Source: UBA668 sp043740085 (GTDB taxonomy: Bacteria; Actinomycetota; Acidimicrobiia; Acidimicrobiales; Ilumatobacteraceae). Taken from it: 10,008 nt of DNA. The first letter of the stretch is position 1. Every line of letters begins with the position of its first letter. Below are positions 1-6,762 of this stretch, one piece after another. Position numbers and translations under genes: made by a program. The stretch lies in NCBI GenBank assembly GCA_043740085.1, contig JAYUCY010000052.1:1-10008 (forward strand), in the 5' to 3' direction. The notes beneath the pieces were generated by a model. It was not told the DNA's origin, made no database searches, and saw only the letters and a program-made list of their open reading frames with translations.

Positions 1-863
1 GTCAGCACCTCAACGCCGGTTGGGGCATTGAACAACACTTCGGTCGCGCGACTGGTGCGGCCGTTGTCGCCGTCCGTGTAGAACTCCTGCGCCTTGCAGA
101 ACCATTGCTCCACATACCAGCCGCCACCGGAATCGAAGCCTGACTCAAGCGCGAGCCCGTATTTGGACGCACCGGAGTCCACGATCTGCTGGCTGAATGC
201 GCGCACTTCGTCCAGCGACTTCGGCGGCACGTTTGGGTCAAGACCGGCGGCGATAAATGCCTTCTTGTTGTAGAAGAGCACCGGGTTGGAGATGTTGAAC
301 GGAATCGACCACTGCACGCCCTGGGTGGCGTACGCAGCAAGCGCCGAGGGTAGGAATGCGGAGGTGTCGTACCCGCTGGCCGCAATGCACTTGCCGACGG
401 GCACGGTGCTGGCGGTGTCGACCATGGCCTGCACCTGATACTCGGGCAGCTGCACGAGGTCGGGTCGGTCGCCCTGACTAGCGAGGTAGTAGTTGTCGGC
501 CGTCTCCTCGTAGCTGCCTTGCACGAGGTTGACCTTCACCTTGTCCTGGCTGGCGTTGTAGGCGTCGGTGAGCTTGACGACTTCCTCGCCGAGGTTGGCT
601 GACATGCTGTGCCAGAACGTGATTTCGGTGGTGCCGGTGGCACTTGCCAACGCATCTGTTGGGCAGTCGGGCAACGTATCGGGCGCAACGGAGGTGGTGG
701 TGACCGCGGCGACCGTCTCGCCGGGGGCGAGGTTCTCGGTGGGTGCAGGCGATGGCGTGGGCGCAGCGTCGCCCGAGTCGGTGATGTCGCCACCACCGCT
801 ACACGCGGCCACGAGACTGACGGCGGCTACCAAGAACGCAATGCGCGTGGATCGAGCGCGCAT
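1..863 (-). CDS. ugpB: Ugp-type ABC transporter substrate-binding lipoprotein, partial (3' end missing)
   Basis: Extracellular solute-binding protein that would capture the substrate and deliver it to the permeases encoded just upstream. The reading frame is open from an ATG at 863 to the left edge, giving 287 residues. UgpB proteins are about 430 residues, so roughly the last third is outside the window. Residues 8-20 are a short hydrophobic signal ending in a lipobox, LVAAC with Cys21 as the lipidated residue. A Pro/Thr/Ala-rich linker covers about 26-70. The folded domain begins with ITFWHSM (81-87), followed by a GSYEE segment (116-120) and PFNISNPVLFYNK (188-200), all matching UgpB-type proteins as I recall them. 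The ATG overlaps the ugpE stop as TGATG (1 nt shared), indicating translational coupling. Seen: frame, lipobox and motifs. Inferred: glycerol-3-phosphate or glycerophosphodiester as substrate; another sugar is possible. Confidence 0.88.
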   Translation of the reverse strand, partial: MRARSTRIAFLVAAVSLVAACSGGGDITDSGDAAPTPSPAPTENLAPGETVAAVTTTSVAPDTLPDCPTDALASATGTTEITFWHSMSANLGEEVVKLTDAYNASQDKVKVNLVQGSYEETADNYYLASQGDRPDLVQLPEYQVQAMVDTASTVPVGKCIAASGYDTSAFLPSALAAYATQGVQWSIPFNISNPVLFYNKKAFIAAGLDPNVPPKSLDEVRAFSQQIVDSGASKYGLALESGFDSGGGWYVEQWFCKAQEFYTDGDNGRTSRATEVLFNAPTGVEVL

Positions 864-1714
864 CAGCCCTTCACCGCACCTGCAGTGAGACCGCGAACTA
901 GTTGGCGTTGAAACACGACCAACAAAATGAAGATGGGAAGTGCAGCGACCACGAGTCCTCCTGTTACGAGATTGAGCCTGCTGATATCTGACGACTTCAG
1001 GCGGTCGAGACCGATCTGAATCGTTTCGTGCGCGCGATCACCACGGATCACCTGCGACGGCCAAAGGTACGCGTTCCAGGTGCCAAGAAATGTGAAGAGT
1101 CCGAGCGCGCCCAGTGTCGGACGACTGAGCGGCGCAGCAACTTCCCAAAGAAAGCGAAGGTGACCCACGCCGTCGAGCGATGCGGCCTCGCGCAGCTCGT
1201 GCGGCAACTGCAGGAAGACCTGACGGACCAGGAACACACCGAAGGTGCTGGCCAGGGACGGCACGATGAGACCCTGGTAAGTGTTGATCCAGCCGAGCGA
1301 ATCGGCGGTGCGCTGGTTGAACACCACGGTGACTTCGCCGGGCACCAACATCGTCGCCAGGTAGAACACGAAGATGGGGCCTTTGAACGGAAAGTTGAGG
1401 AAGGCGAATGCGTACGCCGCCAGCAGGCTGGTGACGATGACGCCGGCCGTCACCACCACTGACACGAACAGACTGTTGACCAGCAGGCGCCCAAGGTCGC
1501 CTTGGTCCCACGCCGCGCGAATGGTGGAGAAGGTGAGGTCGACTGGCAGTAGCGACCGCGGGTGATCGAGCGAGTCGGGGCCGGACTTCAGGGCCTGCAG
1601 CAGCACCGCATAAATCGGGAAGAGCACGATCACGGCGATGAATGTCAGCAGCGAGTAACGCCCGGCCTTGCGCCACCCGTGAGTGGTGTTCACCGAGGCA
1701 ATGTCAGTTGCCAT
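863..1714 (-). CDS. ugpE: Ugp-type ABC transporter permease (UgpE-like)
   Basis: Inner-membrane permease of the MalG/UgpE class, forming half of the transport channel with the UgpA-like protein. I chose the ATG at 1714 (283 aa). A GTG at 1738 would add eight residues that are not membrane-like and would lengthen the overlap with ugpA from 11 to 35 nt. Hydrophobic segments lie near 22-40, 78-100, 113-130, 147-165, 203-222 and 250-268, consistent with six helices. The cytoplasmic EAA coupling loop that docks on the ATPase is at 176-184 (EAASLDGVG), followed by a conserved PLS at 195-197. The C-terminal FQRQLVRGL closely resembles the E. coli UgpE tail. The gene overlaps ugpA by 11 nt upstream and ugpB by 1 nt downstream. 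Family assignment is strong; substrate specificity is inferred from the whole operon. Confidence 0.92.
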   Translation of the reverse strand: MATDIASVNTTHGWRKAGRYSLLTFIAVIVLFPIYAVLLQALKSGPDSLDHPRSLLPVDLTFSTIRAAWDQGDLGRLLVNSLFVSVVVTAGVIVTSLLAAYAFAFLNFPFKGPIFVFYLATMLVPGEVTVVFNQRTADSLGWINTYQGLIVPSLASTFGVFLVRQVFLQLPHELREAASLDGVGHLRFLWEVAAPLSRPTLGALGLFTFLGTWNAYLWPSQVIRGDRAHETIQIGLDRLKSSDISRLNLVTGGLVVAALPIFILLVVFQRQLVRGLTAGAVKG

Positions 1715-2600
1715 AGTGCACCCGCTTCTCGAACCCACGAAACTGCACCAACGCGAACACCAGCGAGATCAGAAACAGCAGCACCGCCGCCGCTGATTTG
1801 AGACCGATGTTGCCGCTGATCAACGAGTTTTTGCCGTAGATCAAATACGGAATCGTGGTGGTCGACTTTTCCGGCTCCGGCCCGCCACCGGTGAGCAACG
1901 CGACCTCGCCGTACGTCTGCAGCGCACGAGTGCTGAGCACGACACTGATGAACAGAATCGATGGCGACAGCATCGGCAGCGTCACGTTGGTAAACCGGCG
2001 GAAACTGCCCGCACCGTCGACGTACGCACTCTCGTACAGCTCTTTCGGCACGCTCTGCAGCCCGGCGGTGATCACGATGAACGTGAAGCCCAGGCTGGCC
2101 CAAATGCTGCTCAACGCAACGGCTGGCAGCGCCGTTTCGGGGTCGCGCAATAGACCCGGATTCTTGAGCGCAGGAATCCAGCCACTGAAGAGATCCGACA
2201 GCACGCCGATCTCGGGCTGCAGCAGCACGAACCAGACCAGGCTGGCTACAGCAACGCTGGTGGCCACGGTGCTGGAGAAGACGGTGCGGAAGAATCCGAT
2301 GCCACGCAGGTGCTTGTCGGCCAGCACAGCCAAGCCGATTCCGAGGATGAGCCCGATCGGCACCGTCATCAACGCCAACTTGATGGATACACCGAGCGCG
2401 TGCTGGAACTGCTTGGTTTGGAAGACGTAGAGGTACTGGTCCCACCCCTTCTCAGTGCATTTGTGGCCGGTCTGGTCGCAGCTGAGGTGACCGGTTTGCA
2501 CGGCCCGTACCAGCGGGTAGATCGTCCACACTCCGAGCAGCACCAACGAGGTGCCCAACATCAGTAACGCGGCGGGGGCATCACGCAAGCGTCGCTTCAC
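1704..2600 (-). CDS. ugpA: Ugp-type ABC transporter permease (UgpA-like)
   Basis: MalF/UgpA-class inner-membrane permease, 298 residues, partner of the UgpE-like protein. The start is a GTG whose last bases overlap the ugpC stop as GTGA (4 nt). Helix 1 is about residues 10-32. Further hydrophobic segments lie near 71-95, 106-128, 160-182, 213-232 and 266-288. The EAA-type loop is at 190-198 (ESAYVDGAG), with the following conserved proline at 209. The C-terminus (VQFRGFEKRVHY) strongly resembles the VQFR..E..V.Y end of E. coli UgpA, which supports the Ugp naming rather than a generic maltose-type permease. The first external loop carries two cysteines, Cys41 and Cys48, that I do not recall in E. 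coli UgpA and that could form a local disulfide. The gene sits inside a coupled operon and has no promoter of its own that I can see. Confidence 0.92.
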   Translation of the reverse strand: MKRRLRDAPAALLMLGTSLVLLGVWTIYPLVRAVQTGHLSCDQTGHKCTEKGWDQYLYVFQTKQFQHALGVSIKLALMTVPIGLILGIGLAVLADKHLRGIGFFRTVFSSTVATSVAVASLVWFVLLQPEIGVLSDLFSGWIPALKNPGLLRDPETALPAVALSSIWASLGFTFIVITAGLQSVPKELYESAYVDGAGSFRRFTNVTLPMLSPSILFISVVLSTRALQTYGEVALLTGGGPEPEKSTTTIPYLIYGKNSLISGNIGLKSAAAVLLFLISLVFALVQFRGFEKRVHYGN

Positions 2601-3625
2601 GGCACTCGCACTCCGGTGACCGCATCAAACCGATGCAGGTGACGGTCGGCCACATCGAAGCGCACGGTGTCGCCAACCACTGGCAGGTCGGCGTGCGGGG
2701 CCACGCGCGCGGTGAGCCGACCGGCGGGCGATTCGGTGAGCAGCAGCACCTCGTGGCCGAGGTGTTCGATCTGGCGCACGGTGCCTTCCAACGCACCGTC
2801 GACCGCAATGAGCAGGTGCTCGGGGCGGATGCCGACCTGCACGTCGGAGGAGCCCAGCCGGCCTGGCGGCAGCAGGTTCATTGGCGGCGTGCCAATGAAC
2901 TGCGCGACGAATGCCGACGCCGGATGGTCGTATACATCTTGCGGCGTACCCACCTGCTCCAGCCGGCCGCCGTTGAGCACTGCCACCCGGCTGCCCATCG
3001 TCATCGCTTCCACTTGGTCGTGCGTGACGTAAATGAAGGTGCTATCGAGTCGGCGATGCAGCTCCACCAACTCGGCGCGAGTGTCGCCGCGCAGCTTGGC
3101 GTCGAGGTTGCTGAGCGGCTCGTCCATCAGGAAGACGGCGGGGTCGCGCACGATCGCGCGGGCCAACGCCACTCGCTGACGCTGGCCACCACTGAGCTGG
3201 CCGGGCTTGCGCTTCATGTAGGTGGTGAGACCCAACACGTCAGCGGCCTTCATGGCCTCGGCTGCTCGTTGCGCCTTGTCGATGCCGCGAACCTTCAGCG
3301 GGAACTCGATGTTGGCGGCGACTGTCTTGTGCGGGTACAGCGCGTAGCTCTGGAACACCATTGCGATGTCGCGCAGCTTGGGCTCGACGTCGTTGACCCG
3401 TCGATCGCCGATGAACACGTCGCCCCCGGTGGGGTCTTCCAGACCCGCGACCATTCGTAACAAGGTGCTCTTCCCGCACCCCGAGGGGCCGAGCAGAATC
3501 ATGAACTCGTGGTCCTGCACGTCCAGCGAGACATGGTCGACCGCGGTCACCTCGTCGGCACCTTCGCCGAAGGTCTTGGTCACCTGTTCCAACCGTACCT
3601 GTGCCACGGCCGCACCATACGCCAT
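2597..3625 (-). CDS. ugpC: ABC transporter ATP-binding protein, UgpC/MalK type
   Basis: Cytoplasmic ATPase that powers the importer, 342 residues, the usual size for UgpC/MalK/MsmX proteins. Walker A is GPSGCGKST (46-54), the Q-loop glutamine is 92, the signature is LSGGQ (144-148), Walker B is VFLMDE (164-169) and the switch histidine is 202 (in YVTHDQ). The motif GTPPMN (245-250), typical of UgpC, opens the C-terminal TOBE/OB-type regulatory domain (about 245-342). It is the first gene of the minus-strand operon and its TGA overlaps the GTG of ugpA. No clear Shine-Dalgarno precedes the ATG at 3625; a GTG at codon 7 is the other possible start, so the N-terminus is uncertain by six residues. 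MalK-type ATPases are often shared between several importers, so this one need not serve only this system. Confidence 0.95.
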   Translation of the reverse strand: MAYGAAVAQVRLEQVTKTFGEGADEVTAVDHVSLDVQDHEFMILLGPSGCGKSTLLRMVAGLEDPTGGDVFIGDRRVNDVEPKLRDIAMVFQSYALYPHKTVAANIEFPLKVRGIDKAQRAAEAMKAADVLGLTTYMKRKPGQLSGGQRQRVALARAIVRDPAVFLMDEPLSNLDAKLRGDTRAELVELHRRLDSTFIYVTHDQVEAMTMGSRVAVLNGGRLEQVGTPQDVYDHPASAFVAQFIGTPPMNLLPPGRLGSSDVQVGIRPEHLLIAVDGALEGTVRQIEHLGHEVLLLTESPAGRLTARVAPHADLPVVGDTVRFDVADRHLHRFDAVTGVRVP

Positions 3626-3649
3626 GCTTGGGCGGGTCGCACCGGTCCA

Positions 3650-3659
3650 TCGCTAACCT
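3650..3659. promoter_or_regulatory. Candidate overlapping divergent -10 elements between ugpC and the plus-strand operon
   Basis: The two operons diverge across only 41 bp (3626-3666). On the plus strand TAACCT (3654-3659) fits an actinobacterial TAnnnT -10 and lies 7 nt before the ATG at 3667, so transcription would start at or next to the A of that ATG, giving a leaderless mRNA. On the minus strand TAGCGA (3655-3650) could serve ugpC. No convincing -35 was found; TTGGGC at 3628-3633 would give a 20-nt spacer, which is long. Neither first gene has a visible ribosome binding site. The positions are direct observation; promoter activity is inference. Confidence 0.35.
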
Positions 3660-3666
3660 TCACTCA

Positions 3667-3873
3667 ATGGACACCGAGCAAACGCCCACCGACCCCGATG
3701 CCGTCGACGCACCGCTCGATCTGGACGGCATCGAGCGCGATTTGGCCGACGTCGAGGTGGCGCTGACCCGCCTGGACGCGGGCACCTACTGGACCGATGA
3801 GGTCACCGGCGTGGAACTGACGGCCGATCTGCTGGCCGCCACACCCACCGCCCGCCGCACGGGCACCGCCTGA
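3667..3873 (+). CDS. Small DksA/TraR-like protein lacking the zinc-finger cysteines
   Basis: A 68-residue acidic protein. The stretch at about 25-65 reads like the C-terminal part of DksA/TraR C4 zinc-finger proteins, where the family has an ALxRLDAGTYGxCExCG pattern and then a LPxAR-type segment. Here it is ALTRLDAGTY (34-43) followed by WTDEVTG, then ATPTARR (58-64). Asp and Thr replace the expected first cysteine pair, Thr follows the ARR, and the protein has no cysteine at all. It also lacks the long coiled-coil of full-length DksA. I chose the ATG at 3667 because it follows a plausible -10 at leaderless distance; an upstream in-frame ATG at 3601 would overlap ugpC and code for atypical sequence. 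The UbiB-family gene begins 4 nt after its stop. The family link is by eye, and function is unknown. Confidence 0.75.
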   Translation: MDTEQTPTDPDAVDAPLDLDGIERDLADVEVALTRLDAGTYWTDEVTGVELTADLLAATPTARRTGTA

Positions 3874-3877
3874 CCCG

Positions 3878-5233
3878 GTGAGCAGCGCTCGCCTGTTGCG
3901 TGCGCGGCGCACCGTGCGGGTCTGGCGGCTGATGGCGCGCAACGGGGCGCGCTTCGTCGTCCATCGCAGCAAGCGGCTGGTCGCCGGCCCGGCGCGTCAC
4001 GAGGAACTGGACAACCAATTCGCGATTCGCAGCGCGCAGGATGTCGCCCGCGAGCTGGGAAACATGAAGGGCGCGCTGATGAAGTTTGGACAGCTGCTCA
4101 GCTTCATTGTTGAGGCGCTGCCACCCGAGGCTCAGGCGGCACTCGCGACCCTGCAGGCCGACGCACCTCCAATGTCGCCAGCCGCTGCCGAAGGCGTGGT
4201 GCGCAGTGAACTGGGAGCTGCGCCGCAGAAGATCTTCCTCGACTGGCAAGTCATGCCAGTCGCGGCGGCCAGCGTTGGGCAGGTGCATCGCGCGGTCACT
4301 CGCGACGGACGCGATGTTGCGGTCAAGGTGCAGTACCCGGGTGTAGGCGACGCGATCGAGACTGACCTCAACAACACCGAGGGCATGTACCGCCTGGTCG
4401 GCGCCTTCGCACTGAAGGGCTTGGACACGAAAGGTCTGGTCGACGAGCTTCGCGACCGAATGCGCGACGAGCTGGACTATCGGCTGGAGGCCAACAACCA
4501 GCGTGAGTTCGCTGCCCACTTCGCGGGTCACCCGTTTGTCAGCATCCCCGCCGTTGTCGCGGCCACCAGCACACAGCGCGTACTGACCACCGAGTGGGTG
4601 GAGGGCATCGGGTTTGCCGAGTTCCTCGCGAGCGCGAGCCCAGCGGCCAAGCAGCGCGCGGGTGAATGCATCTGGCGGTTCACGCAGTACGCGGTGCATC
4701 ACCTCGGCGCGTTCAACGGCGACCCGCACCCGGGCAACTACCGCTTCACCATCGATGGCAATGTGACCTTCCTCGACTTTGGGTTGGTGAAGCGTTGGAC
4801 GCCCGGCCAGTGGGGGCAGCTGCTGCCCACGCTGGAGGCCGTCATCGTGCATCGCAACCCCGAACAACTGATGGCGGCGATGGAGGCGGTTGGGTTCCTC
4901 CAGGCCGGCCACGGCCTGGAGGCCGAGACGGTGTGGGATTACGTGAGCACGCCCTACACGCCGTACCTCACCGACACGTTTGCGTACACCCGCGACTTCA
5001 CCAAGCGGGCAATGGCCACCATCATCGACGTGAAGGGACCACACGCCCGAGTCATCGAGCGCCTCAACATGCCGCCCAGCTTTGTGATTCTCGATCGTGT
5101 CGTGTGGGGCGTCAACGCAATCCTCGGCAAACTCGAGGCGGAGGCGCCATGGCGCGGGATGCTGCTGGAGTACCTCCACGACGGGCCACCGGCCACTGCG
5201 TTGGGTGAAGCCGAATACGCCTGGCGCGGGTAG
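3878..5233 (+). CDS. UbiB/ABC1/AarF-family atypical kinase-like protein
   Basis: Member of the UbiB/COQ8/ADCK family, 451 residues, atypical kinases or ATPases linked in characterised members to quinone synthesis and lipid homeostasis. Visible motifs in order: the diagnostic KxGQ motif as KFGQ (69-72), the Ala-rich nucleotide loop AAASVGQVH (129-137), the VAVKVQYPG lysine (Lys150), the family acidic patch ELDYRLEA (198-205), the catalytic-loop equivalent NGDPHPGN (280-287) and the metal-binding LDFG (299-302). All key residues are present, so it should be active. The start is a GTG 4 nt after the preceding stop without a clear Shine-Dalgarno, suggesting coupling; no strong transmembrane helix stands out at the C-terminus. 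Downstream come two putative ferritin-like proteins, recalling the UbiB-type kinase and di-iron COQ7 hydroxylase pairing. Specific substrate and pathway are unknown. Confidence 0.93.
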   Translation: MSSARLLRARRTVRVWRLMARNGARFVVHRSKRLVAGPARHEELDNQFAIRSAQDVARELGNMKGALMKFGQLLSFIVEALPPEAQAALATLQADAPPMSPAAAEGVVRSELGAAPQKIFLDWQVMPVAAASVGQVHRAVTRDGRDVAVKVQYPGVGDAIETDLNNTEGMYRLVGAFALKGLDTKGLVDELRDRMRDELDYRLEANNQREFAAHFAGHPFVSIPAVVAATSTQRVLTTEWVEGIGFAEFLASASPAAKQRAGECIWRFTQYAVHHLGAFNGDPHPGNYRFTIDGNVTFLDFGLVKRWTPGQWGQLLPTLEAVIVHRNPEQLMAAMEAVGFLQAGHGLEAETVWDYVSTPYTPYLTDTFAYTRDFTKRAMATIIDVKGPHARVIERLNMPPSFVILDRVVWGVNAILGKLEAEAPWRGMLLEYLHDGPPATALGEAEYAWRG

Positions 5234-5284
5234 TGTGCCGACCATTGTCTGCGCCGACACGGCGCACCACTGGAGGGGGTTTCC

Positions 5285-5920
5285 GTGGCCGATCCGTACA
5301 AGCCGAGAGCGCCGTTTGCGCCGTGGGACCGCCGGCAGCTGCCTGGCACCTTCGACGTCGAGGAAACGGCTCGGCGCGTCGGCAACTACAAATGGGCCGA
5401 GATGAAGCTCTTCGAAGCCCTCGGTGGCTGGGTGGCAACGGTGCCCGAGCTCGACGTGAAGATGCGGATGGGCACGCACTGCTACCACCACGCATGGCAC
5501 GCCGAGCTGTGGCACAAGCGTCTGCCGGAGTTGCGTGAGATGAACCCGGAGCGGCTGACCGTGCCGGCCAACGAGGCGCTGGTGCGTTTCGTGGAGGCGC
5601 TCACCGAGCCCGAAGCCGCCGACCAAACCATCGAGAAGCTGGTCGGCGTATACCGGGTGTTCATCCCCCACTTCATCGCCGCCTACACGTACCACCGCAA
5701 CAACACCAGCGAGATCACCGACGCCCCCACCATTCGTTCGCTGAACTTCGCATTGCACGACGAGTTCGACGACTGGCGCGATGGCGAGATGATGATTCAG
5801 TCGCTGATCGAAACACCCGAAGAAGTCGATCGTGCGGCGGCACACCAGGCGAAGTTGGAGAAGTTGATGGTGGAGGCCGGCGGCATTGCCGGCGTCGGCA
5901 GCATTGGGGGCCCGCAATGA
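5285..5920 (+). CDS. Probable ferritin-like helical-bundle protein
   Basis: A 211-residue protein that looks largely alpha-helical. The start is GTG at 5285, well supported by GGAGGGGG at 5272-5279 with a 5-nt spacer. Candidate metal ligands fall in helices as expected for a ferritin-like fold: Glu39 and Glu44 in the first helix (KWAEMKLFEAL), a histidine-rich second helix (65-74, HCYHHAWHAE, with His65, His68, His69, His72 and Glu74), and a late helix with HDEFDDW (158-164) and Glu168. A third helix covers about 113-136. The tail is a Gly-rich stretch (199-210). Its stop overlaps the next gene, also ferritin-like, as ATGA, so the two are probably made together and may form a heteromer. The fold is inferred from helix pattern and ligand spacing; no catalytic activity can be named. 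An unrelated histidine-rich helical protein is the alternative. Confidence 0.72.
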   Translation: MADPYKPRAPFAPWDRRQLPGTFDVEETARRVGNYKWAEMKLFEALGGWVATVPELDVKMRMGTHCYHHAWHAELWHKRLPELREMNPERLTVPANEALVRFVEALTEPEAADQTIEKLVGVYRVFIPHFIAAYTYHRNNTSEITDAPTIRSLNFALHDEFDDWRDGEMMIQSLIETPEEVDRAAAHQAKLEKLMVEAGGIAGVGSIGGPQ

Positions 5921-6762
5921 GGCAGTTCTTCCCGGTTGAGGAGTTGGCCCGCGACGAGCGGTTCACCCAAATCAACATGCGCCAAAGCGAGGCCGACCCG
6001 CGCAGCGCCCTGCTCTCCGAGACGCCCGGCAAGCGACCCAAGACCAACCGGCTGACACCCGACCGAGCCGACGCCAGCGATGCCGCGCGCAGCTTGATGC
6101 ACGGCATCTTCGTCGGCGAGATTCAGGCGCTCGAGGGCGCCGGCCGCACGTGCCACGACTTCCAGGTCGGCGGCGGCGACACCCCCGACAGTATTCCGTT
6201 CGCACTCAAGCTGGATATGGCTCGCCAGGCGTGGGACGAAGCACGACATGTGGAGATCAGCGTCAGGCTCAGCGATTGGATGGGCACCGAGATCGGTCAG
6301 TTCGCCGAGAACACGGTGCTGTTCGAAGTGGCGTGCAGCAACGACCCGGTGTTGCGCCTCGCTGGCGTGAATCGTGCACTCGAAGGCCTGGCCATCGACG
6401 TGTTCACGACGATGAGGGAATTCGGCGATCTTGCCGGCGACCCGTACCTCGAGTTCTGCGAGGACTGGATGTTGGCCGACGAAGTGACCCACGTGAAGAT
6501 GGGCAGCGACTGGCTGCGCCGCATCACCGAGAATGACCCCGAGCGGCGCAACAAGGCGCTGGAGTTCCAGAGCGTCGTCGACAAGATTTTCTCCTTTGGC
6601 GGCACTCGCAGCGATTCGAAAGAGTCGCCCATCGGCTTGGCTCGTCGCTTCCGCGAACTCGCAGGCTTCACTGACGCCGAGGTGGAGCAGATTGCCGACG
6701 TCAGCCTGAAAGCGTTGGAGGAGCGCAAAGCCTTCTCCGCTGAGCAGCTCACCGACGCATGA
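5917..6762 (+). CDS. Ferritin-like domain protein, DUF455-type, putative di-iron site
   Basis: A 281-residue protein whose core (about 55-205) matches the ferritin-like DUF455 pattern. A helix carries Glu68 and Glu73 (VGEIQALEG), then a helix has ExxH as EARH (108-111), then Glu156 (ALEGLAIDVF), and a second ExxH is EVTH (189-192) within LADEVTHVKMGSDW. Two Glu helices plus two ExxH motifs are the classic ligand set for a carboxylate-bridged di-iron centre. The N-terminal ~55 residues are polar and Pro/Arg-rich, and the C-terminal ~70 form additional charged helices. Family members of known function include hydroxylases and tRNA-modifying enzymes, but DUF455 has no assigned reaction that I can state. 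ATGA overlaps at both ends (5917 and 6759) place it in the centre of a coupled three-gene unit behind the UbiB-type kinase. Confidence 0.82.
   Translation: MRQFFPVEELARDERFTQINMRQSEADPRSALLSETPGKRPKTNRLTPDRADASDAARSLMHGIFVGEIQALEGAGRTCHDFQVGGGDTPDSIPFALKLDMARQAWDEARHVEISVRLSDWMGTEIGQFAENTVLFEVACSNDPVLRLAGVNRALEGLAIDVFTTMREFGDLAGDPYLEFCEDWMLADEVTHVKMGSDWLRRITENDPERRNKALEFQSVVDKIFSFGGTRSDSKESPIGLARRFRELAGFTDAEVEQIADVSLKALEERKAFSAEQLTDA

Noticed and set aside
1715..1738. Upstream GTG start for the UgpE-like permease
   Set aside because: It adds eight polar residues without family support and gives a 35-nt overlap with ugpA, whereas the ATG at 1714 gives an 11-nt overlap like those at the other junctions.
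2633..3460. A 275-codon plus-strand frame
   Set aside because: It is the complement of the UgpC-like ATPase, which has complete Walker, signature and switch motifs; the plus-strand translation resembles no family.
5250..5266. Hairpin TGCGCC-GACAC-GGCGCA between the UbiB-type and ferritin-like genes
   Set aside because: A 6-bp stem in a GC-rich 51-bp gap without a T-run is close to chance expectation; too weak to call a terminator or attenuator.
3803..5917. A 704-codon open frame on the minus strand across the UbiB-type and first ferritin-like genes
   Set aside because: It lies antisense to a kinase with every family motif intact and a well-supported second gene. Its translation is rich in His, Arg, Val and Gly with no recognisable domain, as expected for the complement of GC-rich coding DNA.
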